Notes: generated from the letters alone by a model not told the origin. A DNA stretch of 62,722 nucleotides from SYIM01 sp041182885 (GCA_049423065.1 JBMSQB010000012.1:1-62722), one strand, 5' to 3'; shown: positions 25,170 through 33,881, numbered from the stretch's first letter. Program-made: numbers and translations.

Positions 25170-26168
25170 ATGACATCACGCCGTCAACTGATCCAGGCGG
25201 GGTCGGCCGCAGCCGTGCTGGGTGCCGTCGGGTCACATGCCTTCGCGCAGGCTGGCCTGCCGATCGAACAGGTCAAGATCTATTACGGATTTCCGCCGGG
25301 CAGCTCGGGTGACATCGTGGCCCGCCGTGTTGGCGAAAAGCTCGCAGGCAGCGCGTTCACCAGAAACGCTGCAGTGGTCGACAACCGGCCGGGCGCAGGC
25401 GGGCGCATTGCGCTTGATGTGCTCAAGCCCGCGCCGGCCGATGGCACGCACCTCGCGCTCACGCCGTTTTCCATGCTTGCGCTCTTTCCGCACGTCTACA
25501 GCAAGCTCGGCTACGACGCCTTCCGCGACTTCGTTCCCGTCTCGATGGCCGCCATCATTCAGCATGGCTTCGCGGTGGGGCCCATGGTGCCTGCGAGCGT
25601 GCGCAATCTGAAAGACTTCGCTGCCTGGGCCAAGGCCAATCCCAAGGACGCCAACTACGGCTCGCCCGGGGCGGGGTCCACGCCCCATTTTGTCGGTGCG
25701 CTGTTCGGCATTCAGACAGGCGTCGACATGAAGCACGTGCCCTACAAAGGGTCGGTCCCTGGCGTCACCGACGTGGTGGGCGGGCAGATCGCGGCCATGG
25801 TCACCCCGCACGGCGATTTCCTCGCCAACACCCGGGCCGGCAAGATGCGCATTCTCGCCACCTCGGGCGCGCAGCGCTCGCCCTTCGTGCCCGATGTCCC
25901 CACCTTTGCCGAGCAGGGCTTCCCGGATCTGGTGGTCGATGAGTGGTTTGCATTCTTCGCGCCCGCCCGCACCCCCGCCAATGTGGTGGCGGCAGCCAAT
26001 GCCGCGATCAATGCCGCAGTCAAGGAAAAATCGGTGATCGATGCACTCGCCAACGTCGGGCTGATTGCCCGCGGCAGCACCGCCGAAGAGCTGGGTCGCA
26101 GTCAGAAAGAGCAATACGACAAGTGGGGTCCGCTCATCAAGAAGGTGGGCTTTACGGCTGAATCCTGA
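25170..26168 (+). CDS. Bug/TctC-family periplasmic solute-binding protein
   Basis: A 332-residue binding protein. The leader Thr-Ser-Arg-Arg-Gln-Leu-Ile-Gln-Ala-Gly resembles a Tat signal and ends at Phe-Ala-Gln-Ala. The family core Gly-Phe-Pro-Pro-Gly-Ser-Ser-Gly-Asp and His-Val-Pro-Tyr-Lys-Gly-Ser is intact. ATG 25170 was preferred to an in-frame GTG 48 bases upstream because CAGGGAG precedes it. It lies in the run with the CoA ligase and the monooxygenase, so an aromatic acid ligand is plausible. Confidence 0.92.
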   Translation: MTSRRQLIQAGSAAAVLGAVGSHAFAQAGLPIEQVKIYYGFPPGSSGDIVARRVGEKLAGSAFTRNAAVVDNRPGAGGRIALDVLKPAPADGTHLALTPFSMLALFPHVYSKLGYDAFRDFVPVSMAAIIQHGFAVGPMVPASVRNLKDFAAWAKANPKDANYGSPGAGSTPHFVGALFGIQTGVDMKHVPYKGSVPGVTDVVGGQIAAMVTPHGDFLANTRAGKMRILATSGAQRSPFVPDVPTFAEQGFPDLVVDEWFAFFAPARTPANVVAAANAAINAAVKEKSVIDALANVGLIARGSTAEELGRSQKEQYDKWGPLIKKVGFTAES

Positions 26169-26207
26169 TCGGTTGTTTGCTGTTAACCCTCAATAAGGAA
26201 AGTTCAA

Positions 26208-26786
26208 ATGGTCTCTATGCCTTCCGTTTCTTCTTCGCGGCTTCACGGCGCGGGCGCCTGCACCTGCTGCGACCTGATCCGCTTGCCCGGCTCCAGCCGC
26301 CGGGCCTTTCTCGCGGCCGGCGCTGCGATGGGGTTTGCACAAATGCTGCCCTTCGGCGCCCAGGCGGCTGGCGGCAACTACGACGCCATGCTGCTCGCCT
26401 GTATCGATCCGCGCTTTCCCAAGCTCACCCTCGATCACATGAGCAGCCGTTCGCTCGTCGGGAAATACAGCCAGTTCAATATCGCGGGCGCAGCCATCGG
26501 TGCGGTGGCGCCCAAGTTCAATGGCTGGCACCAGACCTTCTGGGACAATCTTGGTGCATCGATTCAACTGCACAACATCCCGGCGGTCATTGCCATCAAT
26601 CATCGCGACTGTGGCGCGGCAAAAATCGCTTACGGTGATGCGGCGGTGGCCAACCGTGATGCGGAAACTGCCACCCATCGCAAGTCGCTCCTCGAGTTTC
26701 GTGCCGAGGTCGCCAAGCGCTTCCCCAAGCTGCGGGTCGAACTCGGGCTCATGGATCTGAACGGAAAGGTTGAATCTTTTTCCTGA
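26208..26786 (+). CDS. Tat-exported beta-carbonic-anhydrase-like protein
   Basis: A 192-residue protein. After a Cys-rich N-terminus (Cys-Thr-Cys-Cys at 18-21) comes a twin-arginine leader Ser-Ser-Arg-Arg-Ala-Phe-Leu (29-35), a hydrophobic stretch and Ala-Gln-Ala. The mature part has the beta-carbonic-anhydrase zinc signature: Cys65-X-Asp67-X-Arg69 and His132-X-X-Cys135. The rest is short compared with ordinary beta enzymes of about 210-230 residues. If exported and folded it would interconvert CO2 and bicarbonate in the periplasm. It is placed between a Bug receptor and an aromatic hydroxylase; its role there is unknown. Confidence 0.75.
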   Translation: MVSMPSVSSSRLHGAGACTCCDLIRLPGSSRRAFLAAGAAMGFAQMLPFGAQAAGGNYDAMLLACIDPRFPKLTLDHMSSRSLVGKYSQFNIAGAAIGAVAPKFNGWHQTFWDNLGASIQLHNIPAVIAINHRDCGAAKIAYGDAAVANRDAETATHRKSLLEFRAEVAKRFPKLRVELGLMDLNGKVESFS

Positions 26787-26819
26787 TCCACCGGGCGGTG
26801 TCGCCCTCCTGATCAATCA

Positions 26820-26840
26820 CGGGCCAACGGCGTTGGCCCG
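26820..26840 (+). promoter_or_regulatory. Perfect 9-bp hairpin directly before a start codon
   Basis: CGGGCCAAC (26820-26828) pairs with GTTGGCCCG (26832-26840) around a 3-base loop, ending 3 bases before ATG 26844. There is no T-run, and no Shine-Dalgarno outside the stem. It could be an intra-operon terminator or attenuator, or a structure controlling translation of the monooxygenase. Confidence 0.55.
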
Positions 26841-26843
26841 GCA

Positions 26844-28037
26844 ATGCTCAACATGAAAGACACCCAGATACTGATCAGCGGTGGCGGCCTGGGCGGCCTG
26901 TCGGCTGCGCTTGCGCTTGCCGAGCGCGGCTTCGAGGTCACGGTGCTCGAGAAGGCCGCAGAGTTCACTGAAATCGGCTACGGCATCCAGCTGGGTCCCA
27001 ATGCCACCCGCATTCTCAAGCGCTATGGCTTGTGGGACACCATCTCAAGCAGCGCCGTGTTTCCTGAGGCGATGGTGTTTCTCGATGCCATCGATACCGA
27101 AGAGTGGGCTCGGGTCAATCTGAACGAGGCTTTTCTCGCGCGGTTCAAGCACCCCTACGCGGTGATTCATCGGCGTGACCTGCTGGGCGCATGGCTTGCC
27201 GCCTGCGAAAAGCATCCCCGCATCCAGCTGCTCACCTCCAAGGGCCTCGCCAGCATCACCGACCACGGCACCTCGGTCGAGGTGCGCTGCGAGGACGGAT
27301 CGAGCTTTTCCGCACGCTGCCTGATCGGCGCCGATGGGCTGCTCTCGCCCACGCGCGACTATGTTGCAGAGGCAACGCCGCCCCGGGTCACCGGGTTTCT
27401 TGCCTACCGAGGGGTTATCCCCATTGGCAAGGTGTTCGACCGTACCTATGACCGCTCTGTCATTGGCTGGTTCGGCCACAACATCCATCTGGTGCAGTAC
27501 GCCCTCAGGGCGGGCGATGTGCTGAACAATGTGGCGGTGTTTGGGAGCCCCGCCTTTGCGCGCGGCGAGGCCGACTATGGGTCGCCCGCAGAGCTCACCG
27601 CCATGTTTGCGCAGGCGCACCCAAGAGTTCGCGCCATGCTGGAGTACATCAGCCTCGACCGCCACTGGATGATGCGCGACCGCGACCCCATCGGCAACTG
27701 GACGCGGGGCAACGTCACTCTGCTGGGCGATGCCGCGCATCCCACCTTGCAGTATCTTGCCCAGGGCGCATGCATGGCGTTTGAAGACTCGGTGGTGCTG
27801 GCTGCGCGTCTGGCCGAATCGCCCAATGATCCGAACCAGGCTTTTCTTTCCTACCAGAAAGCACGCGTGCTTCGAACCGCAAGAATCGTGCTGACCGCAC
27901 GGGCCTTCGGTCATGTGCTCCATGCGGGGGGTGTCGCGCGTGATCTGCGCAACGACCTGTATCGAGGCCGCGCGCCGGATTCGTTCTTTCAGGAGATCGA
28001 CTGGATTTATCGGGGGATCCCGGAGACCGAATTCTGA
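26844..28037 (+). CDS. FAD-dependent aromatic hydroxylase, 3-hydroxybenzoate 6-monooxygenase-like
   Basis: A 397-residue single-component flavoprotein monooxygenase. The dinucleotide motif Gly-Gly-Gly-Leu-Gly-Gly is near residue 14, the Asp-Gly motif in Ile-Gly-Ala-Asp-Gly near 168, and the FAD motif Gly-Asp-Ala-Ala-His-Pro near 295, followed by Leu-Gln-Tyr-Leu-Ala-Gln-Gly-Ala-Cys, typical of 3-hydroxybenzoate 6-hydroxylases and salicylate hydroxylases. It would hydroxylate a hydroxyaromatic acid with NAD(P)H and O2. ATG 26844 or 26853 may be used; neither has a clear ribosome-binding site because a hairpin occupies the space. No gentisate ring-cleavage gene follows in this window. Confidence 0.85.
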   Translation: MLNMKDTQILISGGGLGGLSAALALAERGFEVTVLEKAAEFTEIGYGIQLGPNATRILKRYGLWDTISSSAVFPEAMVFLDAIDTEEWARVNLNEAFLARFKHPYAVIHRRDLLGAWLAACEKHPRIQLLTSKGLASITDHGTSVEVRCEDGSSFSARCLIGADGLLSPTRDYVAEATPPRVTGFLAYRGVIPIGKVFDRTYDRSVIGWFGHNIHLVQYALRAGDVLNNVAVFGSPAFARGEADYGSPAELTAMFAQAHPRVRAMLEYISLDRHWMMRDRDPIGNWTRGNVTLLGDAAHPTLQYLAQGACMAFEDSVVLAARLAESPNDPNQAFLSYQKARVLRTARIVLTARAFGHVLHAGGVARDLRNDLYRGRAPDSFFQEIDWIYRGIPETEF

Positions 28038-28108
28038 AGTGTGTTCCAGGGTGCCTGCGCGGGCAGATCGCGGGTTACACTCTTCCCAAAATCAAAGGAG
28101 ACAACGTC

Positions 28109-29161
28109 ATGAGCACATCCCGTCGCAACCTGATCATCGGCGGCGCTTCGGCCGCGGGTCTGTCGGGCTTTCCGGCCATTGTCAGTGCCCAGCAGAAATT
28201 TGAAGTCAAGGTCGCCAACTTTGTGGGCCCGCAGCACTTTCAGTCGCAGTGGCTGGTGAAGTGGGGCGAAGAACTGGAAAAGAAATCCGACGGCCGTCTG
28301 GTCTTCAAGCATTTTCCAAGTGCTCAGATGGGACCCACGCCCAAGCACTTCGATTTTGCGCGCGACGGCACAGCCGAAATGGCTTACATCCTTCATGGCT
28401 CCACGCCGGGCCGGTTTCCGCTTACCGAGCTGGTCAACATGCCCTATCTCATCGGGAGCGCTGAAATCGGCATCAAGGTGCTGAATGACCCCGAGCTTCG
28501 TGCCCGATATCTCGACGCCGAGCATCGTGGCACCAAGGTGCTGTATCTCTTCACGCACCAGCCCGGCAGCGTTCACACCACCAAAAAGGCCCTGCGAACA
28601 CTCGATGATTTCAAGGGTCAGCGGCTGCGCTTCTCAACGGCAGCCATCCGCGAATTCATCTCCGCCCTGGGCGCCACGCCGGTTGGTGTTCCACCCACCG
28701 AAGTGGCCGAGCAGCTTCAGAAAGGCACGCTGGACGGCGCCTTCACCGACTACGGTGGCGCGGGTATTGCCTGGAAGCTTGGCGGCATCTGCAAATACAC
28801 CACCGAGCTCTACTGCTTCGTGTCGAGCTTTGCGGTGGTGGCCAACCAGGCCTGGTACAACAAGCTTCCAGCCGATCTTCAGAAGCTCATCGACCAATCG
28901 GTCACCGGCATCGAAACCAATATCGGCAGTGGCTGGGATGCGCTGGATGTTCCCGGCAAGAAAGCCATGATGGACGGCGGCGGTGAGGCAATCCGGTTGT
29001 CCAGGGCCGAAGACGAGCGCCTGCGCAAGATCGGAGCCGACGTGACCGAGTCCACACTGAAAGCCATGGAAGCCAAAGGCCTGCCGGCGCGGACGGTTTA
29101 CGCCACCATGAAGTCGCTTGCCGAGAAGCACGCCAAGACCTCGAAGAATTTCTGGGCCTGA
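28109..29161 (+). CDS. dctP: TRAP transporter periplasmic binding protein DctP
   Basis: A 350-residue substrate-binding protein of a tripartite ATP-independent periplasmic transporter. It has a Tat-like leader (Ser-Arg-Arg-Asn-Leu) ending at Val-Ser-Ala-Gln. The conserved ligand arginine is in Gly-Gln-Arg-Leu-Arg-Phe, followed by Pro-Thr-Glu-Val-Ala-Glu-Gln-Leu-Gln-Lys-Gly, the family hallmark. AAAGGAG precedes ATG 28109. The stop shares a base with the start of DctQ (TGATG). The ligand is probably an organic or aromatic acid of the upstream pathway. Confidence 0.93.
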   Translation: MSTSRRNLIIGGASAAGLSGFPAIVSAQQKFEVKVANFVGPQHFQSQWLVKWGEELEKKSDGRLVFKHFPSAQMGPTPKHFDFARDGTAEMAYILHGSTPGRFPLTELVNMPYLIGSAEIGIKVLNDPELRARYLDAEHRGTKVLYLFTHQPGSVHTTKKALRTLDDFKGQRLRFSTAAIREFISALGATPVGVPPTEVAEQLQKGTLDGAFTDYGGAGIAWKLGGICKYTTELYCFVSSFAVVANQAWYNKLPADLQKLIDQSVTGIETNIGSGWDALDVPGKKAMMDGGGEAIRLSRAEDERLRKIGADVTESTLKAMEAKGLPARTVYATMKSLAEKHAKTSKNFWA

Positions 29162-29664
29162 TGCCAGCCGATCGAGTGCGCGCCCTGGTGGCGCGCCTCA
29201 CGCTTCTGTTCGACAGCATCGCTGTCGTGGCGCTCCTCGCAATGATGGGCGTCACCACGGCCGATGTGCTCCTCCGCCGTTTCACCAACAAGCCGATCAC
29301 CGGCGTCACCGAGCTCGCCGAACTCGCGCTGGGCGTGGCGTTCTTCATGGCTGCGCCCGGCGTGTTTGCCCGCGGCGCCAACATCACCGTCGACATGATC
29401 GATCAGTGGCAGCCGCGCTGGTCGGCCGCCCTCAAACGCATGGCGGCGTTTCTGTCTGCGGTGATGCTTGGGTTTTTTGCCTGGCACATGGTGGGGCCGC
29501 TGGTTGACATCGTCGAGTTCGGAGACACCTCGGCAGATCTGCAGATCCCGAAGGTATGGTTCATGGCACCAGCCTGGGTTGGCATCGTGCTCGCGCTTTT
29601 CACCTCGGTTGCGGTGCTGCTTGCCGGCGAGGTCGATTCGGCGCGCCCGGAGGGCACGCAATGA
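29161..29664 (+). CDS. dctQ: TRAP transporter small membrane subunit DctQ
   Basis: A 167-residue protein with four predicted transmembrane helices, including Leu-Leu-Phe-Asp-Ser-Ile-Ala-Val-Val-Ala-Leu and a conserved Arg-Arg-Phe-Thr-Asn-Lys-Pro-Ile loop typical of DctQ. It stabilises the large permease. The gene overlaps dctP by one base and dctM by four (ATGA). Confidence 0.9.
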   Translation: MPADRVRALVARLTLLFDSIAVVALLAMMGVTTADVLLRRFTNKPITGVTELAELALGVAFFMAAPGVFARGANITVDMIDQWQPRWSAALKRMAAFLSAVMLGFFAWHMVGPLVDIVEFGDTSADLQIPKVWFMAPAWVGIVLALFTSVAVLLAGEVDSARPEGTQ

Positions 29665-30977
29665 GCGTGGGAATGATTGGCCTGGTGTCGGTCATCGGGC
29701 TGCTCGCGCTCATGATGGTCAGGGTGCCCATTGCCACTGCGCTTACCTTGAGCGGCGTGCTTGGCTATGCCGCAGCCCAGGGCTGGCCCGTCACCTTCCG
29801 TACGCTTGCCTCCATTCCCTATGAACTCACTGGCGCCAATCCCGGCGTCGCGTATTCATTCACGGTGGTGCCGCTCTTCATCTTCATGGGAGCGGTGGCC
29901 TCAAGAGCGCAAATGTCCTCGGAGCTGTTCGCTGCGGCCAATGCGCTTTTCTCGGGCATCCGCGGGGCGCTCGCTGCGGCCACCATTGGTTCGTGTGCAG
30001 CGTTTTCTGCCATCTGCGGTTCGTCAATCGCCACCGCCGCCACCTTTTCGCGTGTCGCCATTCCCGAGATGCGTCGCTATGGCTATGACATGGAACTGGC
30101 CACCGGCAGCGTGGCCTCGGCCGGCACGCTGGGTATCCTGATTCCGCCATCGCTCATTCTGGTGATCTACTCGCTGGTGGCCGAGGAATCGATCAAGGCG
30201 CTGTTTGCGGCGGCCATGATTCCGGGCCTTGCGCTTGCAGTCGGCTATGTACTGGTGATCGCGGTGCTGGCGCGAATCCGTCCGCACCTCATGCCGGCAT
30301 CGCCCGCACAACCCTTGGGTGAACGCCTGCGTGCGCTCGCCGGCACCTGGAAGCTCGCGCTCCTCTTCGTGCTGGCGGTGGTCGGCATTTATGCCGGGTG
30401 GTTTTCGCCCACCGAGGCCGCTGCCGTGGCATCGGCGGCTGCGGTGGCAATTGGCTTTGCCAGCAGGCAACTCACGCTGCGCGGCCTCTGGGAGGCCGGT
30501 ATCGAAACTGTGCAGACCACGGCCATGCTGTTCATCATCGTGATCGGCGCTTTCATCTTTTCCCGGCTCATTGTGCTCACGCAATTCCCCGGGGCGCTCG
30601 CCGACTGGGTGAACAGCGCGGGGCTCTCGCCCTGGATGGTGATTGCGGCGATCGTTGCGCTTTATCTCCTGCTGGGCACCTTTCTCGAAGAGGTCAGCAC
30701 GCTTCTCATCACCGTACCGGTACTGCTGCCGCTCGTGAAAGGCATCGGCTACGACCCGATCTGGTTCGGCGTCTTCGTGACAGTCATGTCCACGGTGGGG
30801 CTGATCTCGCCGCCGGTCGGGCTCACCGTGTTTGTTGTGCAGTCACAGAATCCGCAGATTCCGGTTGAGAAAATCTTCCGTGGCGTGATTCCTTTTCTGG
30901 TCGCAGATGTGGTGTTGCTGGTCGCGCTGGTGGCTTTCCCTGCACTCGCCACCTGGCTGCCGAAGATGCTTGCCTGA
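29661..30977 (+). CDS. dctM: TRAP transporter large permease DctM
   Basis: A 438-residue multi-spanning permease of the ion transporter superfamily with 11-12 hydrophobic helices. Family motifs include Val-Pro-Leu-Phe-Ile-Phe-Met-Gly, a Gly-Ser-Ser-Ile-Ala-Thr-Ala hairpin region, Ile-Leu-Ile-Pro-Pro-Ser, and Leu-Ile-Ser-Pro-Pro-Val-Gly near the C-terminus. It uses a sodium or proton gradient for uptake of the ligand delivered by DctP. ATG 29661 overlaps the DctQ stop; longer starts run inside dctQ and are unlikely. Confidence 0.92.
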   Translation: MSVGMIGLVSVIGLLALMMVRVPIATALTLSGVLGYAAAQGWPVTFRTLASIPYELTGANPGVAYSFTVVPLFIFMGAVASRAQMSSELFAAANALFSGIRGALAAATIGSCAAFSAICGSSIATAATFSRVAIPEMRRYGYDMELATGSVASAGTLGILIPPSLILVIYSLVAEESIKALFAAAMIPGLALAVGYVLVIAVLARIRPHLMPASPAQPLGERLRALAGTWKLALLFVLAVVGIYAGWFSPTEAAAVASAAAVAIGFASRQLTLRGLWEAGIETVQTTAMLFIIVIGAFIFSRLIVLTQFPGALADWVNSAGLSPWMVIAAIVALYLLLGTFLEEVSTLLITVPVLLPLVKGIGYDPIWFGVFVTVMSTVGLISPPVGLTVFVVQSQNPQIPVEKIFRGVIPFLVADVVLLVALVAFPALATWLPKMLA

Positions 30978-31012
30978 TTCAGGCATTTCCCGTTTCCCCA
31001 GCGGAGCTAATC

Positions 31013-32086
31013 ATGTCCCGATCCGAGAACGCTTCAGTCACCCTGAAGGGCGGTATTGCCGCTGCAGCGGTGGCGTGTCTGGTGGGAGTTGCCGACGCGC
31101 AGCCGGTGCCGCAGCATGATGTCGCAGTGATTCGCGACTTCCGATTCCATACCGGGGATGTCTTTCCCGAACTGCGCATTCACTACACCACGCTTGGGAA
31201 GCCCGACGGCATCCCTGTGCTGGTCCTGCACGGCACGGCAGGCTCCGCGCAGACCATGCTGGTGCCGGGGTTCGGCGGCGAGCTGTTCGGACCCGGCCAG
31301 CCGCTCGATGCCGCGCGCCATTTCATCATCATCCCTGACAGCCTGGGCACAGGAAAAAGCAGCCGACCCTCCGAGGGACTTCGAACCCGCTTCCCGCGTT
31401 ACAACTACGATGACATGATCGTCGCCCAGCACCGGCTGGTCACCGAACACCTGGGCCTGAAGAAGCTTCGTCTGGTCATCGGCAATTCCATGGGGGGCAT
31501 GCATACCTGGCTCTGGGCCCAGCGATATCCGGACATGATGGACATCGCGGTTCCCATGGCCTCGCTTCCCACCGAGATGTCTGGTCGGAACTGGATGACG
31601 CGCCGGCTGATCATCGACAGCATTCGCAACGATCCTGACTGGCAGGGCGGCTACTACGCGCGCCAGCCCAGGGGTGTGCAGCGGGCGGTCGTGTTTTATG
31701 GCCTGGCCACCAATGGTGGCGATCAGGGCTTGCAGCGTCTTGCCCCCACCCGCGAGAAGGCGGATGCACTGCTTGATGAACGCCTGAACGCACCGTTTAC
31801 CGCCGATGCGAACGATCTGCTCTATCAATGGGATGCCTCGCGCGACTACAACGCGGTGCATGACCTTGAACGTATCACCGCGCGGCTTCTGGTCATCAAC
31901 TCAGCCGATGACGAGCGCAACCCGCCAGAACTGGGGGTGATGGAGCGCGAACTCAGGCGCGTAGGCAATGCGCGGCTTCATCTGATTCCAGCAAGCCCCC
32001 AGACCTCAGGTCATGGCACCACAGGGCAGGCGCGCTTCTGGAAACAAGAGCTCGAGCGGGAGCTGCGAGAGGTGCCGCGCCGCTAG
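31013..32086 (+). CDS. Exported alpha/beta hydrolase, homoserine-acetyltransferase-like
   Basis: A 357-residue alpha/beta hydrolase with a Sec leader cleaved after Ala-Asp-Ala at about residue 29. The nucleophile elbow is Gly-Asn-Ser159-Met-Gly-Gly, with the Met-His-Thr-Trp context of MetX-type acyltransferases, and a C-terminal His lies in Ser-Gly-His-Gly. Export argues against a role in methionine synthesis; it is more likely a periplasmic esterase or hydrolase. GCGGAG precedes ATG 31013. Its TAG stop overlaps the stop of the convergent aldolase within a single CTAG. Confidence 0.83.
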   Translation: MSRSENASVTLKGGIAAAAVACLVGVADAQPVPQHDVAVIRDFRFHTGDVFPELRIHYTTLGKPDGIPVLVLHGTAGSAQTMLVPGFGGELFGPGQPLDAARHFIIIPDSLGTGKSSRPSEGLRTRFPRYNYDDMIVAQHRLVTEHLGLKKLRLVIGNSMGGMHTWLWAQRYPDMMDIAVPMASLPTEMSGRNWMTRRLIIDSIRNDPDWQGGYYARQPRGVQRAVVFYGLATNGGDQGLQRLAPTREKADALLDERLNAPFTADANDLLYQWDASRDYNAVHDLERITARLLVINSADDERNPPELGVMERELRRVGNARLHLIPASPQTSGHGTTGQARFWKQELERELREVPRR

Positions 32087-32871
32087 CTGGCCTGTTCCAC
32101 CGCTGCGCGAACGCCACCCGCCCACAACTGCGCTGCAGCCATCAAAAACCCGATGTCGGTCTGGGTGGTGACAAACAGGGCGCCGCTTCGGATTGACGCG
32201 GCCTGCCGCTCAACGCTTCGGTTGCCGCCGCAGCCGGCGAATTTTCCGTGTCGCCTTGCCACCTCGATCACCCGTGCCTGGGCGGCCTGGATTTCAGGGT
32301 CGTCAAAGCGCCCTGCTTTGCCGATGTTGGCCGCGTAGTCATTGGTGCCCAGGTGAATGACATCAATGCCCGGTACCGAACAGATGTCCTCGAGGTTGGC
32401 CATCCCTTCCGCAGACTCGATCATGCAGACCAGCAGGCAGGCGTCGTTCAGCGCTGCGGTGGCCTCGGCGAGCGGTACCGGGCGATAGTCAAAGTGCGGG
32501 TAGCCGCCCACGACCGAGCGCTTTCCGATTGGCGCAAAGCGGCAGACTTCAACGGCGCGGCGCGCCTGCGCACCGGTGTTGATATCGGGGTAAACGATTC
32601 CGGTGACGCCGTTGTCAAGGAGCAGGGAGACATCGGGATCGTCTACGCCGCGTACCCGCACGAGTGGCGCAACGCCGATCGCGAGTGCTGTGTGCGCGAT
32701 GCTTTGAATGGATTCGAGATCAAAGATCGAGTGCTGGCAGTCGATGAACAGAAAATCATGCCCGCTTGCCTTGGCAATGCGCGCGATGTCAGGCGAACGG
32801 GCGAGCCGGACATTCATGCCGAGCACCGGCTGGCCAGTGGCGAGTTTCTGTCTGAGCGGATGGAGGGACAT
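32083..32871 (-). CDS. HpcH/HpaI-family aldolase/citrate lyase-like protein
   Basis: A 262-residue TIM-barrel class II pyruvate aldolase. Visible elements are Phe-Ile-Asp-Cys-Gln-His-Ser, Arg-Val-Arg-Gly, Met-Ile-Glu-Ser-Ala-Glu-Gly (metal-binding Glu) and Gly-Thr-Asn-Asp (metal-binding Asp). Such enzymes cleave 4-hydroxy-2-oxo acids to pyruvate and an aldehyde. ATG 32871 gives a family-typical N-terminus. It may be the lower-pathway aldolase for the hydroxyaromatic or hydroxycinnamate genes on the other strand. Confidence 0.88.
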   Translation of the reverse strand: MSLHPLRQKLATGQPVLGMNVRLARSPDIARIAKASGHDFLFIDCQHSIFDLESIQSIAHTALAIGVAPLVRVRGVDDPDVSLLLDNGVTGIVYPDINTGAQARRAVEVCRFAPIGKRSVVGGYPHFDYRPVPLAEATAALNDACLLVCMIESAEGMANLEDICSVPGIDVIHLGTNDYAANIGKAGRFDDPEIQAAQARVIEVARRHGKFAGCGGNRSVERQAASIRSGALFVTTQTDIGFLMAAAQLWAGGVRAAVEQAS

Positions 32872-32891
32872 GATGGGCTTCCGGAGGCGAT

Positions 32892-33386
32892 TCAGGCCGG
32901 GCTCGAGCGCATCGGGAACGCGCGCGCCTGAAGAAACAGGAACTCCACGCGCAGGAGCGGGGTTGCGCCTTGCTCGCGCAAACCGAAGCCTACAACCGCC
33001 ACGCGCTCGCCCTCGCGAATCTCGGGCACCTGCCATTGCGACAGTCGAAAAAGCGGCGCGAGCTCGATTTCCCAGCGGGCGGCCTGCCGGGCGGGCAGGC
33101 TCGCGCGTGCGAGCAGTTGCCCAGCATCGACCGGTGCCGATTGCGCTGGCACGCTGCGGCGGGCAAGGTCGGGCGGCAGTGGAGCGCCGGGGTCGGGTTC
33201 GAGCATGAATTCGGCGTGCGGGTTGCGCCAGCGCACCTGGCGCGCAATGCCTTCCAGATAGAGGGGTTGATCCTGGTTGAAGCTGCTCCAGCCGTGATGA
33301 GCCCAGACGACCGGATGCGACGAGAGCGCGAGCGCGGCCAGGCCACCCACAACCTGCCTGCGATTCGAAACCATGTTTGCAATCAT
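32892..33386 (-). CDS. DUF6152-family exported protein
   Basis: A 164-residue protein with an N-terminal leader and the hallmark Ala-His-His-Gly-Trp-Ser-Ser-Phe just after the predicted cleavage site, then Pro-Leu-Tyr-Leu-Glu-Gly and Trp-Arg-Asn-Pro-His. This is the DUF6152 family, whose function is unknown. ATG 33386 was chosen because AAGGAG lies about 10 bases upstream; ATG 33374 is an alternative. It follows the DUF6644-type gene by 22 bases, a pairing often seen in proteobacteria. Confidence 0.78.
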   Translation of the reverse strand: MIANMVSNRRQVVGGLAALALSSHPVVWAHHGWSSFNQDQPLYLEGIARQVRWRNPHAEFMLEPDPGAPLPPDLARRSVPAQSAPVDAGQLLARASLPARQAARWEIELAPLFRLSQWQVPEIREGERVAVVGFGLREQGATPLLRVEFLFLQARAFPMRSSPA

Positions 33387-33408
33387 GAAAGACCGACTCC
33401 TTTCATCA

Positions 33409-33831
33409 TCAGGAATAACCGATCCAGCGGCCCAGCGAAACAATGGCGACCCAGATCAGCATGGAGGCAAGCGCACTCAGCCGCGCGGTGAGGTCGAGCC
33501 GCGTGAGCGAGCCGCGCAGATGAAACCATACCGCGTTGCTCGCTGCGACCGTGAGCATCAGCATCTTGAGCGTGAAGACCCGGTTGGCGAGCAGTTCGGC
33601 GGCCTGCGAGGCAAACATCAGCACGCCGCTGGTCACGCACAGGGCAGCGCCGATCGCAGCCACACGCAGGCAGAGTGACGCCAGGGGCTGTATGGGTAGC
33701 GCTCGACCGAGTCCCCAGACACGGAGTTCGACCAGAAAGAGATTGCCAAGCAGCATGGCAATACCCAGCACATGGATGATCTCGAGCACCGGATAGGCCC
33801 AGGGATGCGAAGCGATGGCGGCGGGATTCAT
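33409..33831 (-). CDS. DUF6644-like four-helix membrane protein
   Basis: A 140-residue membrane protein with four hydrophobic helices. A His near the start of helix 1 (Glu-Ile-Ile-His-Val-Leu-Gly) and another in the segment before helix 4 hint at haem or metal contacts, but this is not proven. It pairs with the DUF6152 gene downstream. The function is unknown; an electron-transfer or metal-handling membrane role is a guess from the His pattern. Confidence 0.68.
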   Translation of the reverse strand: MNPAAIASHPWAYPVLEIIHVLGIAMLLGNLFLVELRVWGLGRALPIQPLASLCLRVAAIGAALCVTSGVLMFASQAAELLANRVFTLKMLMLTVAASNAVWFHLRGSLTRLDLTARLSALASMLIWVAIVSLGRWIGYS

Positions 33832-33881
33832 GGCTGGAAGCGGGTGGAGCGTTGGCGGGGAGGGTTGCCCCGCGCATGCAG

